Positions 38,067 through 46,836 of a stretch of DNA of 64,000 nt are shown piece by piece. Origin of the DNA: Streptomyces sp. WMMB 322. Its GTDB lineage: Bacteria > Actinomycetota > Actinomycetes > Streptomycetales > Streptomycetaceae. The first letter of the stretch is position 1. Each line of letters starts with the position of its first letter. The DNA is taken from NCBI RefSeq assembly GCF_900090145.1, contig NZ_FMHI01000008.1, positions 202,778 through 266,777 of the forward strand, read 5' to 3'. Under the pieces are notes generated by a model that worked only from the letters and a program-made list of their open reading frames with translations, was not told where the DNA came from and did no database searches. Both the position numbers and the translations under genes were made by a program.

Positions 38067-38099
38067 GTCCGGCTGACGCGGGCGGAGGGGGCGTCAGAC

Positions 38100-39004
38100 C
38101 TACTCCGGCAGGCGCCTGTCCGCCGCCCGTACCGACCGGCCCCGCGAACCCGTTCCCGCCCACGGATCGTCCACGCTCAGCCTGTCGGCGATGTTGCGGA
38201 CGTTCCACCGGTCGGGGCGCAGCTCCGGGTCCTCCAGCTCCGGCCACCCGACCGGAGTTGCCACGGGTGCGTGCCCGGCCGGGCACGCACCGAGCAGGGG
38301 GCGACGACCGTCTGCGCGTAGGCGTTGCGCTGGATGTCCGGATAGACGCGGTCGCCGCTGGGGGCACCTCCCGGGCCGCGAGGCCCAGGGGGACTTGCGG
38401 GGCTCGTCGGTGAGCCGTCCGGGATGGCGCGCCACCAGCACCCGGGAGACCGTGCGGGCGAATTCCCGCACCGCGTCGAAGTCCGACCCGCGGTCCAGTG
38501 CGGCGATGACGTGCAGCCCGCGCGAGCCGTCGTCATCGGCTGCGTGGGCAGTCCGGCCTCCTCCAGCAGTCCGCCCACGCAGCGCGCGGCCCACCGCACG
38601 TCCTCGAAGTCCGCGTCGCCGTTGGGGTCCAGGTCGAAGACGAGCAGGTCCGGATTGCCGGGCCGGTCCGTCTTCGACATCCAGCGGTGCGTGGTGACAT
38701 ACGCCTGCCCCGCGAGGTACACCAGGGTGTCGGCGTTGTCGCACACCACGTGCCGCACCGTGCCGTCCTGCTTGGGAAGTTCGGCGGTGTGCACCCAGTC
38801 GGGGAAGTAGTCCGGGGCGTTCTTCTGCATCAGCGGCTTTCCGCCGACACCGTCCGGATGGCGCTCCATCATCAGGGCCCGGCCGCGCAGCCGCGGCACG
38901 GCACGGCGGGCCACGCGCCGGTAGTGGCCCGCGAGTTCGCTCTTCGTGATCCCGTCGTCCGGGAAGAGCACCTTCCGCGGCCTGCTGACCTCGATGTCCG
39001 TCAC
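38100..39004 (-). pseudogene. LigD-type polymerase/primase domain protein, frameshifted
   Basis: From GTG 39004 the frame encodes a LigD polymerase-like protein (RKVLFPDDGITKSELAGHYRR, LMQKNAPDYFPDWV, LLVFDLDP). Near 38528 one G appears missing: GLPTQPMTT continues as SRGLHVIAALD in another frame. The frame switches back near the palindromic element at 38358-38393 (GDRVYPDIQRNAYAQTVVAP), and again near 38280, where two extra bases precede PVATPVGWPELEDPEL. The stop is at 38100. Total span equals a normal domain of about 300 residues. At least three frame breaks make a functional product very unlikely. An intact relative is at 46837. Confidence 0.88.
38358..38393. repeat. About 36-bp palindromic element, copy A
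   Basis: The element begins CTGGGGGCACCTCCC, has a GGGCC-GCGA-GGCCC hairpin core and ends AGGGGGA. It matches the copy at 48317-48351 in layout and most bases. It lies inside the broken LigD-like gene exactly where the reading frame changes. Confidence 0.75.
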
Positions 39005-39207
39005 GTCGCGACGAGTTGACCGCTCCCGGTGGCGCAAACCGCCATTCGGCCCTCTCCAGGCGGTTTCGTACGTCACCCGGGGGTCACCCGGCCCGCACCC
39101 CGGCGGGCTCTGCCGTCTTGCGCGCAGCGCGTCCCCGAAGCAGTCTCGGACTCCACAGGACCAACCCGCATGCACCGTTCCGTATCCGACTGGAGGCGCC
39201 GGATCCC

Positions 39208-40428
39208 ATGGATGCCGTGCTGAACGAGGACGAAGCAGCCGCGTACGTCGGAGGCATCTGTTTCAAGACCGGGCCGCCGCGCCGCGTCGGAGTGGAGCTG
39301 GAATGGCTCATCCGCGACCGTTCCGCGCCGTCCCGCGCCGTGCCTCCCGGCCGGCTGGAGAAGGCGCTGGAGCCGCTGTGGACCCGTGGCCTGCCGGGCG
39401 GCAGCAGGCTCACAAGGGAACCCGGCGGTCAGCTCGAAGTCTCCTCCCCGCCCGGCGAGACGCTCGACGAGTGCATCGCCACCACTGCCGCCGATCTGAC
39501 CGTTCTGCGTCACCGGGTGCGCGGCTCGGGGGCGCTGCTGTACGGACGGGGCCTCGACCCGTATCTCAGCCCCCCGCGGGTGCTGGAGGATCCCCGCTAC
39601 CGCGCCATGGAGGCGCACTTCGACCGTTCCGGCCCCTGGGGCCGGATGATGATGAGGGCCACCGCCGCCGTCCAGGTCAGCCTGGACGCGGGTGACGACT
39701 CCGACGGGCCCTCCGGGTACCGCCACCGCTGGCGGCTTGCACACCGTCTCGGCCCCGTACTCGTGGCGGCCTTCGCCAACTCGCCGTTGTGGCGCTCACG
39801 TCCGACCGGGTGGGTCTCCACCCGGCAGAGCGTGTGGGCCCGCGCCGACCCTGCGCGCACCAGCCCGCCTCGTCCGCACAGCGACCCCCGCGAGGGCTGG
39901 GCACGCCACGCACTCGACGCCGAACTGCTGTGCCTGCGCCGCGACCCGCCGGCCGAATGGACGGCACCTCCCCGGCTCTCCTTCCGCGCCTGGCTGAAGG
40001 GTGCCCACCGCGAACGCCCGCCCACGCGCGACGACCTCGACTACCACCTCGGCACGCTCTTCCCGCCCGTGCGGCCTCGCGGCTGGCTGGAGTTGCGGAT
40101 GATCGACGCGCAGTGCGGCGACGGCTGGATCGCGGCCACGGCCGTCGTGGCGACCCTGCTGGACGACCCCGTCGCCGCGGACTCGGCGTGGGCGGCGACG
40201 GAACCCCTGGAGAGCGACCCGGTGCTGTGGCAGCGCGCCGCGCGGAACGGCCCCGCCGACCCGCTGCTGGGGCCGGCGGTGCGCAGGTGCGTCGCGGCGG
40301 CCGAGTCGGCGCTCTCCCGCCGTGACCACGGCAGCCTCGTGCACAGCGCCGTGGCCGAATTCGCCGAGCGTTACTCCGAGCGCGGACGCTGCCCCGCCCA
40401 CGACCAACTGGACGCCATGCGCGGCTGA
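39208..40428 (+). CDS. egtA: EgtA glutamate-cysteine ligase
   Basis: The 406-residue enzyme is of the actinobacterial EgtA/glutamate-cysteine ligase type: VGVELEWLIRD, the substrate/metal segment LTREPGGQLEVSSPPG, MMMRATAAVQVSLDAG and RPRGWLELRMIDAQ. It makes gamma-glutamylcysteine, the sulfur donor for EgtB. ATG 39208 has GGAGG at about 11 nt; the codons upstream do not look like family sequence. It is first in egtABCD, and egtB follows after 147 bp that contain a degenerate palindromic element. Confidence 0.93.
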   Translation: MDAVLNEDEAAAYVGGICFKTGPPRRVGVELEWLIRDRSAPSRAVPPGRLEKALEPLWTRGLPGGSRLTREPGGQLEVSSPPGETLDECIATTAADLTVLRHRVRGSGALLYGRGLDPYLSPPRVLEDPRYRAMEAHFDRSGPWGRMMMRATAAVQVSLDAGDDSDGPSGYRHRWRLAHRLGPVLVAAFANSPLWRSRPTGWVSTRQSVWARADPARTSPPRPHSDPREGWARHALDAELLCLRRDPPAEWTAPPRLSFRAWLKGAHRERPPTRDDLDYHLGTLFPPVRPRGWLELRMIDAQCGDGWIAATAVVATLLDDPVAADSAWAATEPLESDPVLWQRAARNGPADPLLGPAVRRCVAAAESALSRRDHGSLVHSAVAEFAERYSERGRCPAHDQLDAMRG

Positions 40429-40500
40429 GACCTGCGGCTGATACGCCGCGCGCCTCGGCGCCCGCCCCTCCCCCGGGTCACCGGCCCGGGTGGGGGTTCC

Positions 40501-40533
40501 CCCGGGGCGCCTCCCCGCGAAGCGCGTGGGAGA
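40501..40533. repeat. Degenerate palindromic element, copy C (candidate)
   Basis: The layout is CGGGGCGCCTCCC, then CGCGAAGCGCG, then TGGGAGA. This follows the arm-hairpin-arm order of copies A and B with several base differences. It lies in the egtA-egtB gap, and a further hairpin (CCCCCGGG...CCCGGGTGGGGG) precedes it. Confidence 0.45.
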
Positions 40534-40575
40534 AGCGAGGGGCCCCAGGTGCCCACACGAGAGGAGACACCGAAG

Positions 40576-41928
40576 ATGTCCGAACGCTCAGCCGCGCAGG
40601 CCACCACCGCCGCACCCGCGGGCCGTGAGCGCGCGCTCGCCGCCCTGGAGCGGGCGCGGCGGCGCACCGCGGCCCTCACGGACTGTCTGGACGAGGCCGG
40701 ACTGACCGCCCAGCACTCCAGGTTGATGTCGCCACTGGCGTGGGATCTGGCGCACGTGGGCAACCAGGAGGACATCTGGCTGCTGCGCGAAGCGGGCGGC
40801 ACCGGCGGGGTGCGTCCCGATCTCGACGCCGTCTACGACGCGTTCCGCACGCCGCGCGCCGACCGCCCCGCCCTGCCGATGCTCCCGCCCGACGCGGCCC
40901 GCGCCTACATCGCCGAAGTGCGCGCCCGCGCGCTGGAGGTGCTCGCCGCAGGTCCGCCCGACGGGGCCGACAGTGCGCTCTTCGAGGGCGACTTCGTCTT
41001 CGGCATGGTCGCCCAGCACGAGCAGCAGCACGACGAGACCATGCTCGCCACGCACCAGCTGCGCCGGGGTCCCGCGGTGCTCGACGCCCCCGATCCTTCC
41101 GCGCCCACCTCCAGGGCCACGGACGACAGGCACGGTGAAGTGCACGTTCCTGCGGGGCCGTTCACGATGGGCACCTCCGCCGAACCCTGGGCGCTGGACA
41201 ACGAGCGTCCGGCGCACACCGTCGACGTACCGGCCTTCGACCTGGACGCCGTACCGGTGACGAACGGCGCCTACCAGCGCTTCATCGAGGACGGCGGATA
41301 CCGTGACGAGCGCTGGTGGCACCCCGAGGGCTGGGCGTACGTGCAGAAGGCGGAGCTGTCCGCCCCGCTGTTCTGGCGCCGGGACGGCGAGATGTGGCTG
41401 CGGCGCCGCTTCGGCTACATCGAGCGTGTCCCGCCCGGCGAGCCGGTGATGCACGTGTCCTGGTACGAGGCCGACGCGTACGCCCGCTGGGCCGGGCGCC
41501 GGCTGCCGACGGAGGCCGAGTGGGAGAAGGCGGCCCGCCACGACCCGCGGACTGGTGAATCCCGCCGCTACCCGTGGGGTGACGCGGAACCCGACGAGGG
41601 ACGCGCCAACCTGGGCCAGCGCCATCTGCGTCCCGCGCCCGCCGGCGCCTACCCGGCCGGTGCCGCTCCGTGCGGTGCCCGGCAGCTGATCGGCGACGTG
41701 TGGGAGTGGACGTCCTCGGACTTCACCGGCTACCCGGGATTCCGGGCCTTCCCCTACCGCGAGTACTCCGAGGTCTTCTTCGGCAGTGACCACAAGGTGC
41801 TGCGCGGCGGGTCGTTCGGCACCGACGCGGTCGCCTGCCGGGGCACGTTCCGCAACTGGGACCTGCCGGTGCGCCGCCAGATCTTCGCGGGCTTCCGGAC
41901 GGCGCGCAGCAGCGGGGGAGGGAACTGA
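40576..41928 (+). CDS. egtB: EgtB ergothioneine sulfoxide synthase
   Basis: This 450-residue non-haem iron enzyme joins gamma-glutamylcysteine (or cysteine) to hercynine with O2. The N-terminal DinB-like part carries the iron ligands in DLAHVGNQED and QHEQQHDETM (HxxxHxE-type). The C-terminal formylglycine-generating-enzyme-like domain has VHVPAGPFTMGT, LPTEAEWEKAAR and WEWTSSDF. ATG 40576 follows GAGGAGA. The last base of its stop is the A of the egtC ATG (TGATG). Confidence 0.95.
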   Translation: MSERSAAQATTAAPAGRERALAALERARRRTAALTDCLDEAGLTAQHSRLMSPLAWDLAHVGNQEDIWLLREAGGTGGVRPDLDAVYDAFRTPRADRPALPMLPPDAARAYIAEVRARALEVLAAGPPDGADSALFEGDFVFGMVAQHEQQHDETMLATHQLRRGPAVLDAPDPSAPTSRATDDRHGEVHVPAGPFTMGTSAEPWALDNERPAHTVDVPAFDLDAVPVTNGAYQRFIEDGGYRDERWWHPEGWAYVQKAELSAPLFWRRDGEMWLRRRFGYIERVPPGEPVMHVSWYEADAYARWAGRRLPTEAEWEKAARHDPRTGESRRYPWGDAEPDEGRANLGQRHLRPAPAGAYPAGAAPCGARQLIGDVWEWTSSDFTGYPGFRAFPYREYSEVFFGSDHKVLRGGSFGTDAVACRGTFRNWDLPVRRQIFAGFRTARSSGGGN

Positions 41929-42788
41929 TGTGCCGCCACCTCGCCTACCTCGGCCCGCCGTCGTCCCTTGCGGACCTGGTGATCTCTCCCGCGGGCGGTC
42001 TGTACGAGCAGTCGTGGGCTCCCCGCATGCAGCGGTACGGGACCGTCAACGCCGACGGTTTCGGCCTGGGTTGGTATCCGGCGCCGCGAACGCCGCGCGA
42101 CGGCGACGGGGCAGCGCCGGACGGCGAGCAGCTCCCGGCCCGCTACCGGCGCGCCGTCCCCGTCTGGGCCGATGTGAACCTGCCCGACCTCGCACGGACG
42201 GTGCACAGCACCGCTGTGCTCGCCGCCGTGCGCGACGCGACCGAGGGCACCGCCCAGGACGAGACGGCCGCGGCACCGTACGCGGACGGCCGGCTCCTCT
42301 TCAGCCACAACGGCGCCGTGCGCGACTGGGAGCGTCTGGTGGAGGACCTCGGTGTGGCGCTGGAGCCCGCCGAGCTGCTCCGGCTGGAGGCCCGCTGCGA
42401 CTCCGCGCTGCTGTGGGCACTGCTGACCGGCCGTATCCGCGCGGGCGAGCCGGCCGAGGACGCCCTGGCGTGGCTCGCGGTGCGCATCAGGGACATACGG
42501 CCGGGCGCCCGGCTCAACTTCCTTCTCACGGACGGCCGCACCGTATGGGCCACCCGCTGCGGCGACACCCTCTGGTACCGCACGGGGCCCGGAAGCGTGC
42601 GCGTCGCCTCCGAGCCGGACGACGCGCCCGCCGAGGACTCCGAGGCCGGCTGGCAGGAGGTCCCCGAGGACTCGCTGCTCGTTGCCACCGTCTCGTCCGT
42701 ACGCACAGCACCCCTGGTCCACACCGCACCGCGGCCCCCGGCAGACGTGTCCGGGGGCAGCACCGGCATCCACACGAGGAGATCCTGA
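41928..42788 (+). CDS. egtC: EgtC gamma-glutamyl hydrolase
   Basis: The 286-residue class II (Ntn) amidotransferase-like enzyme begins MCRHLAYLG, so Cys2 becomes the N-terminal nucleophile. It also has SFGLGWYP-like GFGLGWYP, HSTAVLAAV and FSHNGAVRDW. It removes the gamma-glutamyl group from the EgtB product. It shares one base with both neighbours (TGATG at each end), so the operon is tightly coupled. Confidence 0.95.
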   Translation: MCRHLAYLGPPSSLADLVISPAGGLYEQSWAPRMQRYGTVNADGFGLGWYPAPRTPRDGDGAAPDGEQLPARYRRAVPVWADVNLPDLARTVHSTAVLAAVRDATEGTAQDETAAAPYADGRLLFSHNGAVRDWERLVEDLGVALEPAELLRLEARCDSALLWALLTGRIRAGEPAEDALAWLAVRIRDIRPGARLNFLLTDGRTVWATRCGDTLWYRTGPGSVRVASEPDDAPAEDSEAGWQEVPEDSLLVATVSSVRTAPLVHTAPRPPADVSGGSTGIHTRRS

Positions 42789-43798
42789 TGACGGGCCGCT
42801 TCGACCTCACCCGCCGCCTGCCCGACGGGTACTTCACCGACGCGCTCCACACCGATGTGCTCAAAGGGCTCACCGGCCGCCCCAAGACGCTGCCGCCGAA
42901 GTGGTTCTACGACGCCCGCGGAAGTGAACTCTTCGAAGAGATCACGCAGTTGCCCGAGTACTACCCGACGCGGGCCGAACACGCGATCCTCACCGGGCGC
43001 TGCGACGAGATCGCCGCGGCGACCGGCGCCCGCACACTCGTGGAGCTCGGCTCCGGTTCGTCGCGCAAGACGCGGCTGCTCCTCGACAGTCTGCTGCGGC
43101 ACGGCACTCTGGAGGCCTACGCGGCGCTCGACGTCAGTGCCGACGCGCTGCGCGAGGCGGGCGAGCAGCTGTGCCGCGACTATCCCGGCCTGCGGGTCAC
43201 CGGCTGTGTGACCGACCTGGAGACCGACCTCGGGATTCCGGAGACTGCTCCCGGGCCGCGTCTGGTGGCCTTTCTCGGGGGCACCCTCGGCAACCTGGGC
43301 GGCGAGGCGCGGCCCGCGTTCTACGCCGCCCTGCGCGCCGGACTCCGGCCGGGGGACGCGCTGTTGCTCGGCGCGGACCTGGTGAAGGACCCGGGGGTGC
43401 TCGTTCCGGCGTACGACGACGCGCAGGGAGTGACCGCGGAGTTCAACAAGAACGTGCTGCGGGTGCTCAACCGCGAACTCGGCGCGCGTTTCGACCCGGC
43501 CGCCTTCCGGCACGTCGCGGTGTGGAACGAGCGGGAGGAGCGGATCGAGATGCGGCTGCGCTCGCTCCGTGCGCAGGCGGTGGAGCTGCCCGCCCTGGAG
43601 ATGACCGCGGAGTTCGAGGAGGGCGAGGAGATCCTCACGGAGATCGCCGTGAAGTTCCGCCGCGCCGCTCTTGCGGACGAACTCGCGCGTGGCGGCTTCG
43701 CGTTGAGCCACTGGTGGACGGACGAGGAGGGGCGGTTCGCGCTCATGCTGGCCGAGCCGTCGCCGGTGCGGCCCGGCCCGGGGCCGCTCAGCCGGTGA
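42788..43798 (+). CDS. egtD: EgtD histidine N-alpha-methyltransferase
   Basis: This 336-residue SAM enzyme trimethylates histidine to hercynine. The family start LPDGYFTDALHTDVLKGLTGRPKTLPPKWFYDARGSELFEEI is clear, as are the SAM site LVELGSGSSRKT and FLGGTLGN. ATG 42788 follows GAGGAGA. No egtE lyase gene is adjacent, so the final C-S cleavage must be done elsewhere. The 3' end overlaps the convergent DUF4190 gene by 11 bp. Confidence 0.95.
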   Translation: MTGRFDLTRRLPDGYFTDALHTDVLKGLTGRPKTLPPKWFYDARGSELFEEITQLPEYYPTRAEHAILTGRCDEIAAATGARTLVELGSGSSRKTRLLLDSLLRHGTLEAYAALDVSADALREAGEQLCRDYPGLRVTGCVTDLETDLGIPETAPGPRLVAFLGGTLGNLGGEARPAFYAALRAGLRPGDALLLGADLVKDPGVLVPAYDDAQGVTAEFNKNVLRVLNRELGARFDPAAFRHVAVWNEREERIEMRLRSLRAQAVELPALEMTAEFEEGEEILTEIAVKFRRAALADELARGGFALSHWWTDEEGRFALMLAEPSPVRPGPGPLSR

Positions 43799-44135
43799 TG
43801 CTCCAGGAGAACGACTGGTCGGCGGCGGCGACCGTCGCGAGTACGGCGAGGTCGGCGGCGCCGAGCGTCATCCCGAGGACCGCCCGGGCGCGGCGCGTCG
43901 TGCCGCGCATCAGGGCGAGGCCGGAGAGCACCAGCGCGCACGGGCCGAGGACGAGGTTGAAGACGAGCAGTCCGGCCAGGCCCATCACGAAGGAGGCGAC
44001 GGCCATGCCGTCGGCGTCGTGCAGACGGGCGGCGGCCGCGGTGCGCGGCTGGTCGCCCGTGGTGCCGGAGCCGTTCACCTTGTGTGCCTTCGAGTGCGAA
44101 GTGCCGGGGCGGACAAGGGTGTTCAGGGCGTTCAC
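43788..44135 (-). CDS. DUF4190 two-helix membrane protein
   Basis: This 115-residue protein has two hydrophobic helices (about 44-75 and 83-105). The GMAVASFVMGLAGLLVFNLVLGPCALVLSGLALMRGT core is the DUF4190 pattern. It is probably membrane-embedded with no enzymatic motif. GTG 44135 follows GGGGAGC. It lies 2 bp after the small gene at 44138 and is presumably in the same transcript, controlled by the divergent TetR. Confidence 0.8.
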   Translation of the reverse strand: MNALNTLVRPGTSHSKAHKVNGSGTTGDQPRTAAAARLHDADGMAVASFVMGLAGLLVFNLVLGPCALVLSGLALMRGTTRRARAVLGMTLGAADLAVLATVAAADQSFSWSITG

Positions 44136-44137
44136 GG

Positions 44138-44296
44138 TCAGCTCCCCTGACGGTGGTGCTTGCGTTCACGGACGGCGAAGATCAGCAGCCAGGTGCCGAT
44201 GGCCGCGGCTGCGGCGAGGGTCGCCGGGACCGGGATGTGGGCCGCGGTTCCCACCAGGAGTCCCAGCAGGAGGAATGCGGCAACGATGAAGATCAT
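44138..44296 (-). CDS. Small membrane protein
   Basis: The 52-residue protein has two hydrophobic segments (MIFIVAAFLLLGLLVGTAA and an Ala-rich second helix) and a basic tail (VRERKHHRQGS). I recognise no named family. ATG 44296 follows GAAGGG. As the first gene opposite the TetR regulator it lies directly next to the 13-bp inverted repeat. Confidence 0.65.
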   Translation of the reverse strand: MIFIVAAFLLLGLLVGTAAHIPVPATLAAAAAIGTWLLIFAVRERKHHRQGS

Positions 44297-44347
44297 GTGT
44301 GGCCCTTCGTCTCGGAGGGGCGGTGCGCGCGGCATCCGCTTCTCCAC

Positions 44348-44387
44348 TTCTCAGTGAACAATTGGAAATACAACTGTTCACTGAGAA
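44348..44387. promoter_or_regulatory. 13-bp perfect inverted repeat, TetR operator
   Basis: TTCTCAGTGAACA (44348-44360) and TGTTCACTGAGAA (44375-44387) are exact complements separated by 14 bp of AT-rich DNA. They lie between the TetR gene (start 44434) and the divergent membrane-protein genes (start 44296). The position is ideal for a regulator controlling itself and its divergent target. Confidence 0.8.
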
Positions 44388-44433
44388 CAGAGTACCTTGG
44401 CACACGGGCGAGAACACCTGTTTACTCAATGAC

Positions 44434-45075
44434 ATGAGCCACACCCCCGCGTCCGCCCCGACCGCCCGCGAGACGCAGAAGGCCAGGACCCGCAGCGCCC
44501 TGCTGGACGCGGGCCTGCGGCTGCTTGAGCACCAGAGCCTCAGCAGCCTCGGCCTGCGCGAGGTCACCCGCGTGGTGGGAGTGGCCCCGGCCGCCTTCTA
44601 CCGGCACTTCAGGGACATGAGCGACCTGGGGGTCGCCCTCGTCGAGGAGTCGCTCGGGTCGCTCCACGCCGTCGTGCGCGAGATCCTCGCCGGACCCGCC
44701 GAGGAGTCGGCCCGCATCGAGCGCACCGTCACCGCCATCGCCCGCTACGTGCGCGAGCACCCGACGCACATCCGCTTCGTCGTGCGCGAACGCCACGGCG
44801 GAGTGCCGGCCGTACGGGCCGCCATAGGTGCCCAGTTGGACCGCTTCGCCGACGAGGTCGCCGGCGCACTGGCCACGGACGAGGTCTCCGCGGGATGGAG
44901 CGAGCAGGACATGCGGATGCTCGGCGAACTCTTCGTCGACCACATGGTGATGACGGCTTCGGCCTTCCTGGACGCCGCACTCGGCGAGGGCCCCGACGAG
45001 GAGAGCGTCGCGCACACCGCCCGCCGGCAGCTGCAGCTGATCAGCGCCGGCCGGCGCCACTGGCAGGACGGCTGA
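44434..45075 (+). CDS. TetR-family transcriptional regulator
   Basis: This 213-residue TetR regulator has an N-terminal DNA-binding domain (RSALLDAGLRLLEHQSLSSLGLREVTRVVGVAPAAFYRHFRD) and an all-helical ligand domain similar to the FabR-type branch. It probably represses itself and the two small membrane-protein genes through the 13-bp inverted repeat 47-86 bp upstream. The ligand is unknown. No ribosome site is strong at ATG 44434. Confidence 0.9.
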   Translation: MSHTPASAPTARETQKARTRSALLDAGLRLLEHQSLSSLGLREVTRVVGVAPAAFYRHFRDMSDLGVALVEESLGSLHAVVREILAGPAEESARIERTVTAIARYVREHPTHIRFVVRERHGGVPAVRAAIGAQLDRFADEVAGALATDEVSAGWSEQDMRMLGELFVDHMVMTASAFLDAALGEGPDEESVAHTARRQLQLISAGRRHWQDG

Positions 45076-45113
45076 GCCGCCGCCCCCTGTCCGGCGGAAG
45101 CACTGCCCGCCCG

Positions 45114-46730
45114 TCAACCGCCCCGGGAGACGCGGAAGGTCTTGACCGCCATGTCGAAGTACTTCTTGGAACCGCCCCATTCGGCGTCCGGCGCCGAGAG
45201 ATACAGCGCGTAGTGCCGCTCGCCCTCCGTGCCGAAGCCGAGGTCCAGCGCATGGTAGGTCCGCGCCCTGCCCTGCCAGGTGTACTCCCAGACGGCGGCC
45301 TTGCGGCCCTGGTAAGTCGTGGCGTTCATACGGAGGTTGCGGTAACCCGGCGACTTCGCCCGGACCTCGGGCTCCAACTGCCGCCAGTGCTTCAGGGGAC
45401 TGGCGCCCGCGAAGTCCAGCACGCTGAAGGTGAGTCCCGTACGGCCTGACGGATCGAGGAAGTCGACCCCCTGGCCGCCGGGCTTCTCCTGCCGCTTCCA
45501 GCCCTCGGGCACGTCCACGGAGAAGCCGAGGTCCTCCTTCACGCGCCGGTACCCGTCCGCGGCCGGCGGCCGCGGAGGGAGCGCCGTGGAGGAGTGTCCG
45601 GAGGAGTGGGACGAGGACGGGCCCGGCTTGCCGCCGCCGCCTCCCTCGTCCGCGCCTTCCTGTGCCAGCCACCATCCCCCTCCGGCGACGGCCGCCACCG
45701 CCGCCACCGAGAACACGGCCCAGGCGGCGGCACGCGAGCCGCGCCTTCGCGGGGCGGCGGGGGCCGGAGCGGGATCGGTGGCGGATGACGCCGGCGACGG
45801 TACGGCGGCGGACGAGTCGGGGACGGACGCGGGCCCGCGGGCCCCGTCGTGGTTCCGGACGCCCGGCCCCTGCCCGCGCTCGTCCCACGGCGCGCCCTGC
45901 GGCAGCGCCACGGTGCCCGCCGCGCCCGAGAGCCACTCCTCCGCCTGCTGGAGCGTCGGCCGCCCGCCGGGGTCCTTCGCGAGCAGGGCCTCGATCAACT
46001 CGCCCAGGGCACCGGCCTGTTCCATCGGCCGGGGCGGTTCGCTCGCCGTGGCGTACGCCGTCTCCACCCACGTGGCCCTGCGGAACGGGGCGGTCCCCTC
46101 CACCGCTTCGTAGAGCGTCGCGCCGAGCGCCCATGCGTCGGCGGCAGGGCCCGATTCACCGCCCTGCATCCGCTCCGGCGCCGCGTAGTCGATGGAGCCG
46201 ACGAACTCCCCGGTGCGCGTGAGGGTGGTCGTCCCGGAGGCCGCGGCGATGCCGAAGTCGGTGAGGACGACGCGCTCGGTCTCCCGCGACAGCAGGACGT
46301 TGGCGGGTTTCACGTCCCGGTGCAGCACTCCCGCCGTATGGGCTGCGCGCAGCGCCGAGGCCATCGCCGTCCCCGTGCGCGCGGCCGCCTCCGGCGGCAA
46401 CGGCCCGTCCTCGCGCAGGACATCGCTGAGCGAGCGGGAGTGCACGTACTCCATGACGATGCACGGCCGCCCGTCCTCCTCGACCACGTCGTGCACGACG
46501 ATGACCCCGGGGTGGCTTATCCGGGCCGCGCTGCGGGCCTCGCGGCGCGTGCGCTCGTAGAGCCGCGTCAGCTCCTCGTCCTCGAGATGCGGCGTCACAT
46601 GGAGCTTCTTGACGGCCACGTGCCGGTCGAGCAGTGTGTCGTCAGCGAGCCACACCGTTCCCATGCCCCCGCGGCCGAGCTGCCGGGAGAGCCGGTACCT
46701 CCCCGCCAGCAGCCGGTCCTCGTCGGTCAC
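45114..46730 (-). CDS. Membrane Ser/Thr protein kinase (PknB-like)
   Basis: This 538-residue eukaryotic-type kinase has a Gly loop GRGGMGTVW, catalytic LHRDVKPANVLL, DFG in LTDFGIAAA and APERM. A Pro/Ala-rich linker precedes one membrane helix (AAAWAVFSVAAVAAVAGGGWWLA, about 338-360). The extracellular domain of about 150 residues has no PASTA repeats and may bind a different signal. GTG 46730 follows GGGGAG. It lies tail-to-tail with the TetR gene. Confidence 0.93.
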   Translation of the reverse strand: MTDEDRLLAGRYRLSRQLGRGGMGTVWLADDTLLDRHVAVKKLHVTPHLEDEELTRLYERTRREARSAARISHPGVIVVHDVVEEDGRPCIVMEYVHSRSLSDVLREDGPLPPEAAARTGTAMASALRAAHTAGVLHRDVKPANVLLSRETERVVLTDFGIAAASGTTTLTRTGEFVGSIDYAAPERMQGGESGPAADAWALGATLYEAVEGTAPFRRATWVETAYATASEPPRPMEQAGALGELIEALLAKDPGGRPTLQQAEEWLSGAAGTVALPQGAPWDERGQGPGVRNHDGARGPASVPDSSAAVPSPASSATDPAPAPAAPRRRGSRAAAWAVFSVAAVAAVAGGGWWLAQEGADEGGGGGKPGPSSSHSSGHSSTALPPRPPAADGYRRVKEDLGFSVDVPEGWKRQEKPGGQGVDFLDPSGRTGLTFSVLDFAGASPLKHWRQLEPEVRAKSPGYRNLRMNATTYQGRKAAVWEYTWQGRARTYHALDLGFGTEGERHYALYLSAPDAEWGGSKKYFDMAVKTFRVSRGG

Positions 46731-46836
46731 TTCGAACTCCCCGATCCCCCTTGAACACCCGTTCCAGTGGGGAACCCTAGCCGCCGCCGCGCCAGTTGTG
46801 ACGGCGGAACGCCCATGCGGGGCGCCGTCCGCGGTT

